Assembly (NCBI RefSeq): GCF_900156055.1
Contig: NZ_FTMQ01000006.1
Span: 217,114-281,113 of the forward strand
Origin: Rhizobium sp. RU33A
GTDB taxonomy: Bacteria > Pseudomonadota > Alphaproteobacteria > Rhizobiales > Rhizobiaceae
Length of the DNA: 64,000 nucleotides
Direction: 5' to 3'
A model generated the notes under the pieces. The model ran no database searches and had not been told where the DNA came from. It saw only the letters and a program-made list of their open reading frames with translations. Every line of letters starts with the position of its first letter. Position 1 is the first letter of the stretch. Below, piece after piece: positions 55,079-64,000 of the stretch. The position numbers and the translations under genes were made by a program.

Positions 55079-55869
55079 TGATCCGCGCACACGACATCAC
55101 GATCAGCCGCGGTGGACGCGTTCTCGTCGACAAGGTCAGCCTCCATCTGGAAGCGGGCAAGGTCACCGTGATCATCGGCCCCAACGGGGCGGGCAAGTCC
55201 ACCCTCTTGAAGACCCTTTCGGGCGAGATGCGCCCCGACCACGGCGACGTCCTTTACCAGGACCGGCGTATCGCCTCGCTGAGCCCCGTAGAACTCGCCC
55301 AAGAGCGGGCAGTGCTGCCACAATCCACAGCACTCTCCTTCCCCTTCACGGCGCTTGAGGTGGTGCGCATGGGCGCCGTTGCGCATGGCAGCCGCGATCC
55401 GAATCTTGCGGGCCGCCAGGCGCTCGTCCGTGTGGGGCTGAGTGGCTTTGAGGGGCGCAGCTACAACGCGCTATCAGGCGGCGAGCAACAGCGCGTGCAG
55501 CTAGCCCGTGTTCTGGCACAGATGCCCGAGCCTGTTCTTGACGGTCGTCCCCGCGCGATCTTCCTCGACGAGCCGACGGCAAGCCTCGATATCGGTCACC
55601 AGATCTCGGTTCTTGAGCTCGCCCGTGACTTTGCCCGACGCGGCGGTGTCGTCCTGGCCATCTTGCACGACCTTAACCTCGCCGCCGAGTTTGCAGATCA
55701 TTTGGCCGTCCTTCACCACGGCAAACTGATCCGTGAAGGGCATCCAAAGGAAACCATCGACGATGGGACCATTGCGCATGTCTACGGCATTGCTGGCAGT
55801 GTCGGACGGCTGCCGAGCGCGGCGATACCCTATGTCTTGCCCCAGGCCCGGTTCAGCGCAACACGCTGA
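55078..55869 (+). CDS. hmuV: Haemin ABC transporter ATP-binding protein
   Basis: A 263-residue ATPase with Walker A GPNGAGKST, Q-loop LPQSTAL, signature LSGGEQQRVQLARVLAQ and Walker B AIFLDEPTASLD. A short insert DGRPRAIF before Walker B is typical of HmuV. It drives the HmuTU uptake system. No outer-membrane TonB receptor gene is in this window, so haem crossing of the outer membrane must be encoded elsewhere. Confidence 0.94.
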   Translation: MIRAHDITISRGGRVLVDKVSLHLEAGKVTVIIGPNGAGKSTLLKTLSGEMRPDHGDVLYQDRRIASLSPVELAQERAVLPQSTALSFPFTALEVVRMGAVAHGSRDPNLAGRQALVRVGLSGFEGRSYNALSGGEQQRVQLARVLAQMPEPVLDGRPRAIFLDEPTASLDIGHQISVLELARDFARRGGVVLAILHDLNLAAEFADHLAVLHHGKLIREGHPKETIDDGTIAHVYGIAGSVGRLPSAAIPYVLPQARFSATR

Positions 55870-56189
55870 GCCGGCTACCTCAGTTGTCCACAGTTATCCA
55901 CAGGGCAAAACCAACGAACGCGCACAAAAATCCGCAACGAACCAGGAACACACGCGACCAGACTTGAGAACGCCTAGCGAACATCGGCGACCAGAGCGAC
56001 AGATATCCGCCCACTTCTTCCAGCGACATTTTGATAGCCGGCTAAGCCGATTTGTGCCTCGGTCAGGAAGGGCTTGCCGAACGACCAATGGGGTCGATTA
56101 TCGCCATCCAGGTACGACCTGAACACACCGACCAACCCAAGGTGCGCAGCACTGCGCCAAAAGCCACCATATTGTTTTGAATAAGAAAA
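55870..56189. other. 320-base non-coding region with two DnaA-box-like nonamers
   Basis: TTGTCCACA (55884-55892) and TTATCCACA (55894-55902) are adjacent, separated by one base. The second matches the DnaA consensus. The remainder shows no gene, tRNA or hairpin with terminator features that I can support. The tRNA-Lys gene begins just after it. Confidence 0.45.
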
Positions 56190-56265
<76 letters not shown>

Positions 56266-56414
56266 GCCTGACACCGTTTCCGGTCTCGTCCGCCCCGTTT
56301 CTGGTGGCGTGACCGGGCGTATAAACAGGATCTGCGACCTTGTCTAGCGCCGCTGCAAAAATTCTTGGCCGTTTGGTCAAAAAAATTTCAAAAACCTGGA
56401 AATGCCCAATGTTT

Positions 56415-57332
56415 TCAGAGATCCAGCATTCCCGTGGCCAGGCGGACGGCCTGACCGCCGATCCGCGCACGCGAGACGGCGCCGTCTTTCACATCGACAT
56501 GCAGGTGAATGTAGGAAGGGCGGCCCATCTCAACCCCCTGCTCGATCATCATCGGGTGATGACCGTCCGGCAGCGCGTCGAAATGATGGATGGCGCCTGA
56601 AAGCGCTGCCACCGCAGACCCAGTCGCGGGATCCTCGTGAATGCCCATATCGGGCGAAAACATCCGCGCATGGAACTTTGCGGCATGATGAACACCGCCG
56701 CGACAATAGAGGTAAGCCGACGTCAGCCGTCCTTCGCTCATCGGCGCCACGCGTTCCCACAGTTGTGGCTCGAATTCGACGCTCTCGATCGTCGCCACAT
56801 CGTGCAGAGGCACGAGAAGAAACGGGACGCCGGCACTCCACACCGTCGGCATATGGTTTTCAAACCCTATGGCGCTGGCCTTGACGGACAGTGCATCGGC
56901 AAGCCCTTGGCGATCCAGTTGCAACTCATGGCGGCTCGACAGCCGCGGCAGGTCGAATTCGGCGAAGCTCGCCTCCCCCGGCCTGACCCGGACGGCACAG
57001 CGCACCGGACCAATCGTCTCCTCCAGCACGGAAACGAGATCCATGTTGGCGGTCTCTCCACTGTAGGCGCGCTCTGCCAGCGCAACCGCAGTACCCACCG
57101 TCGGGTGCCCGGCAAAGGGCAGTTCTCGGCCAGGGGTAAAGATCCGGATCCGGGCGGTGTGCGATGCGTGATCGGCGGGCTGGACGAAAACGGTCTCCGA
57201 GAGGTTCATCTCTCCGGCAATCGTTTGCATCATCGCGTCGGACAGGCCGGCGCCGTCGAAGATGACAGCGAGCGGATTGCCCGCCAGTTTGCGGTCGGTG
57301 AACACGTCATAGATGGCATACTGTCTCGCCAC
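56415..57332 (-). CDS. PhzF-family isomerase-fold protein
   Basis: A 305-residue protein with the two-fold PhzF arrangement. The features are RQYAIYDVFTDRKLAGNPLAVI, the catalytic-Glu motif MNLSETVFVQPA, LPFAGHPTVGTA and the second-domain DPATGSAVAALSGAI. The GTG at 57332 has GGAG eight bases upstream; the longer frame to 57371 is not supported. Most rhizobial members are not in phenazine loci, so only a generic isomerase role can be given. Confidence 0.87.
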   Translation of the reverse strand: MARQYAIYDVFTDRKLAGNPLAVIFDGAGLSDAMMQTIAGEMNLSETVFVQPADHASHTARIRIFTPGRELPFAGHPTVGTAVALAERAYSGETANMDLVSVLEETIGPVRCAVRVRPGEASFAEFDLPRLSSRHELQLDRQGLADALSVKASAIGFENHMPTVWSAGVPFLLVPLHDVATIESVEFEPQLWERVAPMSEGRLTSAYLYCRGGVHHAAKFHARMFSPDMGIHEDPATGSAVAALSGAIHHFDALPDGHHPMMIEQGVEMGRPSYIHLHVDVKDGAVSRARIGGQAVRLATGMLDL

Positions 57333-57411
57333 GGGCCTATCTCCGTTGAAGGTCACGCTCGCGGCACACACTGCCCGAGGCGAAACGGCAAGGCAAGCCG
57401 AGCCCCGATCA

Positions 57412-58146
57412 TCATCGACCCTGAAAATACCAGCCGAGAATCGGCAGCATCGCGGCCCCGTAACGCTGCGCTGCCGGATCCCCAGAGCGGATCACGACCG
57501 CCCTGGAGATTTCCGGCTCCAGACAATCGCGGGCAAAGGCGTCGATCCGAGCGGCAAGAGCCTCCGCCGTCTCCGAGAAGGTGAAGATTCGTGCCAAGGT
57601 CAGACGTCGCGAGCGATAGCTGGCGTAAAGCACAGGATCGGCATGCGCCAGGTTGAGATCAAGCCCTGTCTCCTCCATCACCTCGCGCCGCATGTTGCCC
57701 TCAATGTCACAAGCCCCATCCACGACGTCGGACAAGTCGAGCGAACCCGCCGCAAAATAGACCTGTCCTGGATTGGCGGTGTGCGGCGCCATCTCGACCG
57801 CGACCAGCGCCCCGTCGGATGAGACGATGACGGGATAGCCGAACAGGTGACAGGCACCGGCAAGCTCCGGCTGGCGCCGCCACCAGAGGAAGGTGGCAAA
57901 GTTCGACACATGGCCGAGTGCCTCAAGATGCCCATCGCGATAGCGGATCTGACGCTGCAGGATCATCCGGCCGTTGAAGAGGGCCGGGTTCGCCGTCACC
58001 TCACGCTCCCAGTTGGCAGAGATGGCAGTGCTCTGAGCAAGGTCCAGCGGATGCGGATCGGCTGCCACCCTCAGCGCTAGCGAGCGAACCGGATGCAGGC
58101 TACCATCGGTCGGCAGGCCAACCTCGTCAGTCAAGAGATCGCTCAT
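57412..58146 (-). CDS. Nudix hydrolase-type protein
   Basis: A 244-residue protein with a recognisable Nudix box: GSLDLSDVVDGACDIEGN followed by MRREVMEETGLDL, near residues 153-183. The spacing differs slightly from the classic 23-residue form, but REVMEETG is intact. It has a long N-terminal domain (about 110 residues) and does not look like MutT or NudC. It starts within the last codons of the upstream endonuclease gene (ATGA), implying coupling. Confidence 0.8.
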   Translation of the reverse strand: MSDLLTDEVGLPTDGSLHPVRSLALRVAADPHPLDLAQSTAISANWEREVTANPALFNGRMILQRQIRYRDGHLEALGHVSNFATFLWWRRQPELAGACHLFGYPVIVSSDGALVAVEMAPHTANPGQVYFAAGSLDLSDVVDGACDIEGNMRREVMEETGLDLNLAHADPVLYASYRSRRLTLARIFTFSETAEALAARIDAFARDCLEPEISRAVVIRSGDPAAQRYGAAMLPILGWYFQGR

Positions 58147-59252
58147 GGCAGATGCAAGGTGATGGCAATCGGGCAGTGGTCCGATGCCTTGGGCCGGTCC
58201 CATCCGGTACGCGGATAGCGCTCGACCTCCTGCCCCGGCGGAAAGGGGGTGCGGAATGGCTGACCGTTGCGGATGACCTCTGGTAACGTCTGAGGATTGG
58301 CCTGTGCGAGCCCTTTGGAAAGCCAGATATAGTCGAGCTGACACAAATGCTGTTCTTCGGGACCGCGCGCATGATAGAGCGTCCAGCGATCGAGCGGGTC
58401 TCGCCTAAGCATGGGGTTTTCGGCAAAACCGTCATGTGAGAACGCATCAAGGGCACTCGGCAGATCCGGCCGGTGGACGTAGTCATAGCCCGAGCGCCGA
58501 TCGCCGATCACGTCGATGCGCTCCTGATAGTCGTTCATGTCGCCGCAGATCACGAAGTTGCGCCGCGAAGCATTCTCTGGCCCGAAACGATTCTCGATGA
58601 TGTGCCGTACCGCCTTTGCCTCGGCCTCGCGGATCGGCATGGTCGAGGTACGCCCGTCCATTCCATCACGGCCATTGGTCATCGACTTGAAATGCACCAC
58701 GTAGACCGTCAGTGGCCGACCTCCGACGCGCAGGTCGAGTTCCAGGCAGTCGCGTTTGAAGATCCGGTCATCCGGCCGGATCCGCTCCCCGAGCCCCGGA
58801 TGATAGAGGCCAAGATCGTGATAGGTGAGCGCTGCATGGCTGGTGACGTCGCGCAGCTCGATCGGCTGACCGTCGCGGGTCTTCTCTCGCATCAGCACGG
58901 CAACGTCGATGCCGCGGCTGTCATTACCCTCGACCAGATATTTCTGCCGATAGCCCGAGCCGATCATGCGGAAGAGATAGCCGTATTCGAATGCCTTGAG
59001 CGCCTCCATGTTGTCGACCTCCTGCAGGCACAGGATATCGGCATTGGTGTCGGCAATCGCCAGCCCCGAGAGCTGTCGGGTGTCGTCGGTGGAAGATACG
59101 ACCCGCGCCGCCTCGAGCCGCTCGTAGTCGGCTTCCGACTTGATGTCGAACAGCTTCAACACCCGGTCGGATTTCAGCTGGTTGCGATAACCGGTGAAAT
59201 CGAAGCGCGCGATCAGGTTTTCGATGTTGAAGGTCGCGATGCGAATGGACAT
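58143..59252 (-). CDS. Endonuclease/exonuclease/phosphatase-family protein
   Basis: A 369-residue metal-dependent phosphodiesterase/nuclease fold with IRIATFNIENL, DILCLQEVDNMEAL, LRVGGRPLTVYVVHFKS (His), RNFVICGDMNDY and KASDHCPIAI (final His). These are the expected catalytic motifs. It has no signal peptide, so cytosolic. The start at 59252 follows AGGTG. It sits between the aminotransferase and the Nudix gene on one strand. Confidence 0.86.
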   Translation of the reverse strand: MSIRIATFNIENLIARFDFTGYRNQLKSDRVLKLFDIKSEADYERLEAARVVSSTDDTRQLSGLAIADTNADILCLQEVDNMEALKAFEYGYLFRMIGSGYRQKYLVEGNDSRGIDVAVLMREKTRDGQPIELRDVTSHAALTYHDLGLYHPGLGERIRPDDRIFKRDCLELDLRVGGRPLTVYVVHFKSMTNGRDGMDGRTSTMPIREAEAKAVRHIIENRFGPENASRRNFVICGDMNDYQERIDVIGDRRSGYDYVHRPDLPSALDAFSHDGFAENPMLRRDPLDRWTLYHARGPEEQHLCQLDYIWLSKGLAQANPQTLPEVIRNGQPFRTPFPPGQEVERYPRTGWDRPKASDHCPIAITLHLP

Positions 59253-59351
59253 GAACACCTGACGGGGGATCGGTTGCGAAGGCGGCGGATCGACTGCACT
59301 CAACCACGCCCCTTCCGTATCCGCAACCCAAAGCAGGCGTGCCTAAAGCTG

Positions 59352-60575
59352 TCAGGCCGCCTGGGCCAGCGCATGCCCGACGAGCCTGCCGAGGCGACGG
59401 ATGCCTTCCTCAATCATCGCCTCGTTGGCGCAGGAATAGGAAAGCCGGATCGTATTGGCACCGGAACGATCGGCAAAGAAGGCTTGGCCCGGCACGAAAG
59501 CCACCTTTTCCGTCTCGACGGATCGCGCCAGCAACTCCGCGCCGTCCATACCCTCCGGTAGCGTGACCCAGACAAACATCCCGCCCTCCGGACGTGTCCA
59601 TTCGGTTCCATCAGGCATGTATCTTTCCAGCGCCGCCAGCATGGCATCGCGCCGCGCCGCATAGGCTGCCCGGATCTTGGCAATCTGTGCCGGAAAATGC
59701 TGTGCGGCCACCTCGGCCACGACCATCTGGTTGATCGTCGAGGAATGCAGATCTGCGGCCTGTTTCATCAACACGAGCTTGCGGATGACCGGCTTGGCCG
59801 CCACGACATAGCCGACGCGCAGACCGGGTGCCAGCGTCTTGGAAAAGCTGCCGCAATAGATAGTCCGGCAGGCGTCGATGCCGCCACTGCGGGCAATGTC
59901 GAGCGAAAGGATCGGCGCAATGGCCTCGCCGTCATAGCGCAGATGCTGATAGGCCGCGTCTTCGATCACCGGAATGTCGAGCTCGTCGGCCAATGCCAGG
60001 ATCTGGTGCCGTTCCTCAAGGCTCACGGTCTGACCCGTCGGATTGGCGAAATCGGTTGAGAGATAGGCAAACTTCACGGCACGCCCCTGCGTCGCTACCT
60101 CCGCCCTGTAGCTCTCGGGCGTCCGGTTTCCGATCGACAGCTGATCATAGGCAGGCTCATAGGCATTGAAGGCCTGCAACGCGCCGAGATAGGTCGGCCA
60201 GGTCACAAGCGCCGTGTCGCCGGGCGACAGAAAGAGCTTGCCTAGATAGTCGAGCGCCTGTTGCGAGCCTGACGTGATGAAGATGTTGTCGAGCTCGCAG
60301 GCAATGCCGAGCCGCCCCATTTCCTCCTTCAACCAGGCACGCAGCGGCAGATACCCCTCCGAGACCGAATACTGCAGCGCGCCGCCAGCTTTCCCATCGG
60401 CAAACAGGCCGGCGTAAGCCTCGGCAAACTCCTTTTCGGGAAACAGCGCCGAATCGGGAATACCGCCCGCAAACGAGATGATGTCAGGCTTGTCGAGGAG
60501 CTTCAGGAGCTCCCGAATTTCAGACGCGCGCATGCGCGACGACCGCGTGGCAAAGACATGATCCCAGTTCAGCAT
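59352..60575 (-). CDS. Fold-type I PLP aminotransferase (2-aminoadipate-type)
   Basis: A 407-residue aminotransferase related to LysN/MocR catalytic domains but lacking the GntR-type DNA-binding domain. It has ISFAGGIPDSALFP near residues 34-47, TSGSQQALDYLGKLF, DFANPTGQT, and the PLP Lys in YCGSFSKTLAPGLRVGY. Substrate range in this class is broad (aminoadipate, aromatic or branched amino acids). GAGG lies eight bases before the ATG. A perfect 12-bp-arm dyad lies 50 bases upstream. Confidence 0.88.
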   Translation of the reverse strand: MLNWDHVFATRSSRMRASEIRELLKLLDKPDIISFAGGIPDSALFPEKEFAEAYAGLFADGKAGGALQYSVSEGYLPLRAWLKEEMGRLGIACELDNIFITSGSQQALDYLGKLFLSPGDTALVTWPTYLGALQAFNAYEPAYDQLSIGNRTPESYRAEVATQGRAVKFAYLSTDFANPTGQTVSLEERHQILALADELDIPVIEDAAYQHLRYDGEAIAPILSLDIARSGGIDACRTIYCGSFSKTLAPGLRVGYVVAAKPVIRKLVLMKQAADLHSSTINQMVVAEVAAQHFPAQIAKIRAAYAARRDAMLAALERYMPDGTEWTRPEGGMFVWVTLPEGMDGAELLARSVETEKVAFVPGQAFFADRSGANTIRLSYSCANEAMIEEGIRRLGRLVGHALAQAA

Positions 60576-60625
60576 CGGCGTTTCCTCAAGTCTTGTTGTT
60601 ATCTTAGGCAGCAGACCATGAAAAT

Positions 60626-60656
60626 CTCGATAGGTCAACAATACTGACCTATCGAG
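60626..60656. promoter_or_regulatory. Perfect 12-bp-arm inverted repeat upstream of the aminotransferase
   Basis: CTCGATAGGTCA and TGACCTATCGAG are perfect complements around ACAATAC. On the minus strand TTGACC, a -35-like hexamer, lies in the dyad. This suggests an operator for the aminotransferase group, and perhaps also for the divergent GGDEF gene. Confidence 0.6.
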
Positions 60657-60770
60657 GCGAACTTGTGCGTTTTACCGTTTGGCAACCATGTTGTCGCTGT
60701 TTGTTCAGGCAAACCTAAAACGCAAGACGATTCGCTCTATAGTCTCGGTAACAGTGAAAGGACCCGCCAC

Positions 60771-61964
60771 TTGCCGATGCGAAAGCTCACCCTGCCGATG
60801 GTCGGCGTCGACAATGAAGCGGATCCGCCCTGGGAGCATCTGAGCACTCTCTTCCACATCTTCCCCCACATCGTCGCAGCCATCGCGATCCTGTCCGCCG
60901 CCATCCTTCCCTATATGGAGGGGCGGACGGTTGAGGTACTGATCGTGATGGCGATCCTGTCGCTGCAGGTGATCATGCGCGGTGTCGCGGACTTCCGTTT
61001 CCGTCGGCGGGGGGCAACTGACACGGCACAGCAATGGCTGAAGCGCTTCACGCTCGTATCTGTCCTCTCAGGGGTCGCTTGGGGTGCGTCGCTTGCCATC
61101 CTCTACAGCGGCGGCAGCCCTGACGCGCAGGTGGTGATCCTCGCTGTTGGCTGCGGCATCCTCCAGTCGAGTGCGGCACGCGCCTATATGGCGCCTCGCT
61201 CCACCCTCCTGGTCATCGTCGTGATGACGGCCTCGGTCAACCTAGTCGCGGTGCGTGAGGGCAACTGGATCATGGTTCCGATCTGCCTCGCCTATGTCGG
61301 CTTTCTCGCCAGCTACATGATCCGGCTGATCGCCATGGACGAGAGACGCCTGGCGGCAGAGACGAAGACCCGAACGCTGGTGGCCGCCCTGGCCGAAAGC
61401 AACGAGAAACTCACTGATGCCAACGAGCAATTGCGCCGTCATGCCGAGACCGACGCGCTGACGGGCCTTGGCAACAGGCGTGGCTTTGACGCGCAGTTAA
61501 GCCATCGTCTCGGTCGATACCGCAATGACCGCGAACCTCTGGCGCTGCTCCTGATCGACATCGACCACTTCAAGCTCTTCAACGACACCCATGGCCACCA
61601 GGCCGGGGATGCAGCGCTCCAGGTGGTGGCGGAAGTGATCGCTGCATGCATGCGGGACGTTGATGGCACGGCTGCACGCTATGGCGGCGAAGAATTCGCC
61701 ATGGTTCTGCAGGGCAATCGTGCCCTGCAGCCGGCTGTCTTCGCGGAGGATCTACGCAAACGCGTCGCTTCCGTGTTCCTGCCGACGGCCGATGGTGGAT
61801 CGGCAAACCTGACTGTCAGCATCGGCGTGGCAAAAGCGGGCCCTGAAGACGATGAGCGCAGCCTGATCGCCCTTGCCGATCGCAGGCTCTACGCTGCCAA
61901 GGGCCTCGGGCGAGACCGGGTCTGCGACACCGATCACGCGAAACGGCTGGTCAGTTCCGCCTGA
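60771..61964 (+). CDS. Membrane diguanylate cyclase
   Basis: A 397-residue protein with about six membrane spans (residues 25-190) and a C-terminal GGDEF domain: DALTGLGNRRGFDAQL, DIDHFKLFNDTHGHQAGD and an intact GGEEF. A TTG at 60771, with AAAGGA about eight bases upstream, is chosen; an ATG two codons on is equally possible. RDVD lies six, not five, residues before the GGEEF motif, so an I-site is doubtful. It is expected to make c-di-GMP in response to an unknown membrane input. Confidence 0.85.
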   Translation: MPMRKLTLPMVGVDNEADPPWEHLSTLFHIFPHIVAAIAILSAAILPYMEGRTVEVLIVMAILSLQVIMRGVADFRFRRRGATDTAQQWLKRFTLVSVLSGVAWGASLAILYSGGSPDAQVVILAVGCGILQSSAARAYMAPRSTLLVIVVMTASVNLVAVREGNWIMVPICLAYVGFLASYMIRLIAMDERRLAAETKTRTLVAALAESNEKLTDANEQLRRHAETDALTGLGNRRGFDAQLSHRLGRYRNDREPLALLLIDIDHFKLFNDTHGHQAGDAALQVVAEVIAACMRDVDGTAARYGGEEFAMVLQGNRALQPAVFAEDLRKRVASVFLPTADGGSANLTVSIGVAKAGPEDDERSLIALADRRLYAAKGLGRDRVCDTDHAKRLVSSA

Positions 61965-61985
61965 CCCCAGCGCCACACGGACAAG

Positions 61986-62014
61986 AAAAAGCCGGAGAAG
62001 TTTCCCTCTCCGGC
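61986..62014 (-). terminator. Intrinsic terminator of ilvC
   Basis: GCCGGAGA (61991-61998) pairs with TCTCCGGC (62007-62014). Read on the minus strand it is followed by TTTTTC, 27 bases after the ilvC stop. It may also stop readthrough from the convergent GGDEF gene. Confidence 0.85.
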
Positions 62015-62040
62015 CTGTTGTTCATCCCTGGAGATGAAGA

Positions 62041-63770
<1,730 letters not shown>

Positions 63771-63782
63771 AGGCGCCTCCTG

Positions 63783-63796
63783 GTACCGTACGGTAC
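63783..63796. promoter_or_regulatory. Candidate TetR operator
   Basis: GTACCGTACGGTAC is a perfect 14-bp palindrome extended by a further ACGGT on one side, 13 bases before the TetR start. Two overlapping ACCGTACGGT-type half-site combinations are possible. Confidence 0.6.
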
Positions 63797-64000
63797 GGTT
63801 CGCAGGCTTTATGTCCTGAGGGAGTGCGCAGGTCAAGAATGAATTTGCGAAAAAAGAATGCAGATGCCTGGGGAAGGAGATCTTGTTTTGAGCATCACTC
63901 CCTCACCTTTCACCCCACAAAACTGTCACAAAAGGGTGATGATGACAAAAAATAATCGTTGTATGTCATAGTTAAATGACGGTGTATTTCCAGACTAACC
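63797..64000. other. Upstream region of the TetR gene to the window edge
   Basis: About 204 bases without a gene I can support. The last 100 bases are A+T-rich (AAAAAATAATCG, GTTAAATGACGG) and contain a short inverted repeat GTCAT/ATGAC around 63967-63978. This may be the control region of a gene lying beyond the window. Confidence 0.4.

Noticed and set aside
55884..55902. Chromosomal replication origin
   Set aside because: Only two nonamers, no A+T-rich unwinding region and no dnaA, hemE or repABC genes nearby.

Overview
The window is ordinary chromosomal sequence from an alphaproteobacterium, most likely a member of the Rhizobiaceae (Rhizobium/Agrobacterium group). This is inferred from gene content: class II DAHP synthase, both FumC and class I fumarase, a Usg-family protein, DUF1289 next to a TIGR02281-type aspartic protease, CobT/CobV, HmuTUV with HutX, PleD-like response regulators, high GC, and overlapping ATGA/TGATG gene junctions. 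I see no prophage, insertion sequence, CRISPR array or conjugative genes. No database search was possible, so family names rest on motifs and recall.

Layout. 1-5.7 kb: a 5'-truncated LTA-synthase-type sulfatase, an uncharacterised winged-helix-like protein, a GFA zinc protein, class II DAHP synthase and an alpha/beta hydrolase. 6-16.2 kb: central metabolism, namely glutathione reductase, ribose-5-phosphate isomerase with a DUF2059 protein, phosphoglycolate phosphatase, an L,D-transpeptidase, FumC, a degenerate GGDEF membrane protein and class I fumarase. 16.3-20 kb: a diguanylate cyclase, a PPOX flavoprotein, an alpha/beta hydrolase divergent from a MarR regulator, and a DUF971 protein. 20-27.2 kb: molybdenum cofactor genes (moaA, mobA, mobB) around a large chemoreceptor and two exporters. 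27.3-32.6 kb: an OmpA-domain protein with a long octapeptide repeat, divergent from an amino-acid ABC transporter that lacks a local ATPase.

32.7-39.8 kb holds usg, DUF2270, a TPR-methyltransferase, an unrecognised membrane protein with a hairpin over its ribosome-binding site, a beta-hydroxyacid dehydrogenase, three DNA/nucleic-acid enzymes and an Lrp regulator. 39.9-46.4 kb carries a PdhS/PleC-like histidine kinase, dgkA-cobT, cobV, DUF1289, an aspartic protease and an ABC-2 exporter. 46.5-48.7 kb has two paralogous tandem-receiver response regulators, one ending in GGDEF and the other with a receiver missing its phosphoacceptor Asp. 48.9-52 kb holds a small secreted protein and a large MscS-type channel. 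52-55.9 kb is a haem-iron locus: monooxygenase-hutX divergent from hmuTUV, with a dyad between them. 56-64 kb has tRNA-Lys(CTT), PhzF, a Nudix/EEP/aminotransferase group under a 12-bp-arm inverted repeat, another GGDEF protein, ilvC, and a TetR regulator with its own palindrome.

Recurring themes are cyclic-di-GMP and phosphorelay signalling (four GGDEF proteins, two receiver proteins, one kinase, one chemoreceptor), cell-envelope functions and cofactor/iron metabolism. The best candidates for something undescribed are the paired tandem-receiver proteins, the membrane protein with the hairpin-masked start, and the OmpA repeat protein. None amounts to clear proof of a new system.
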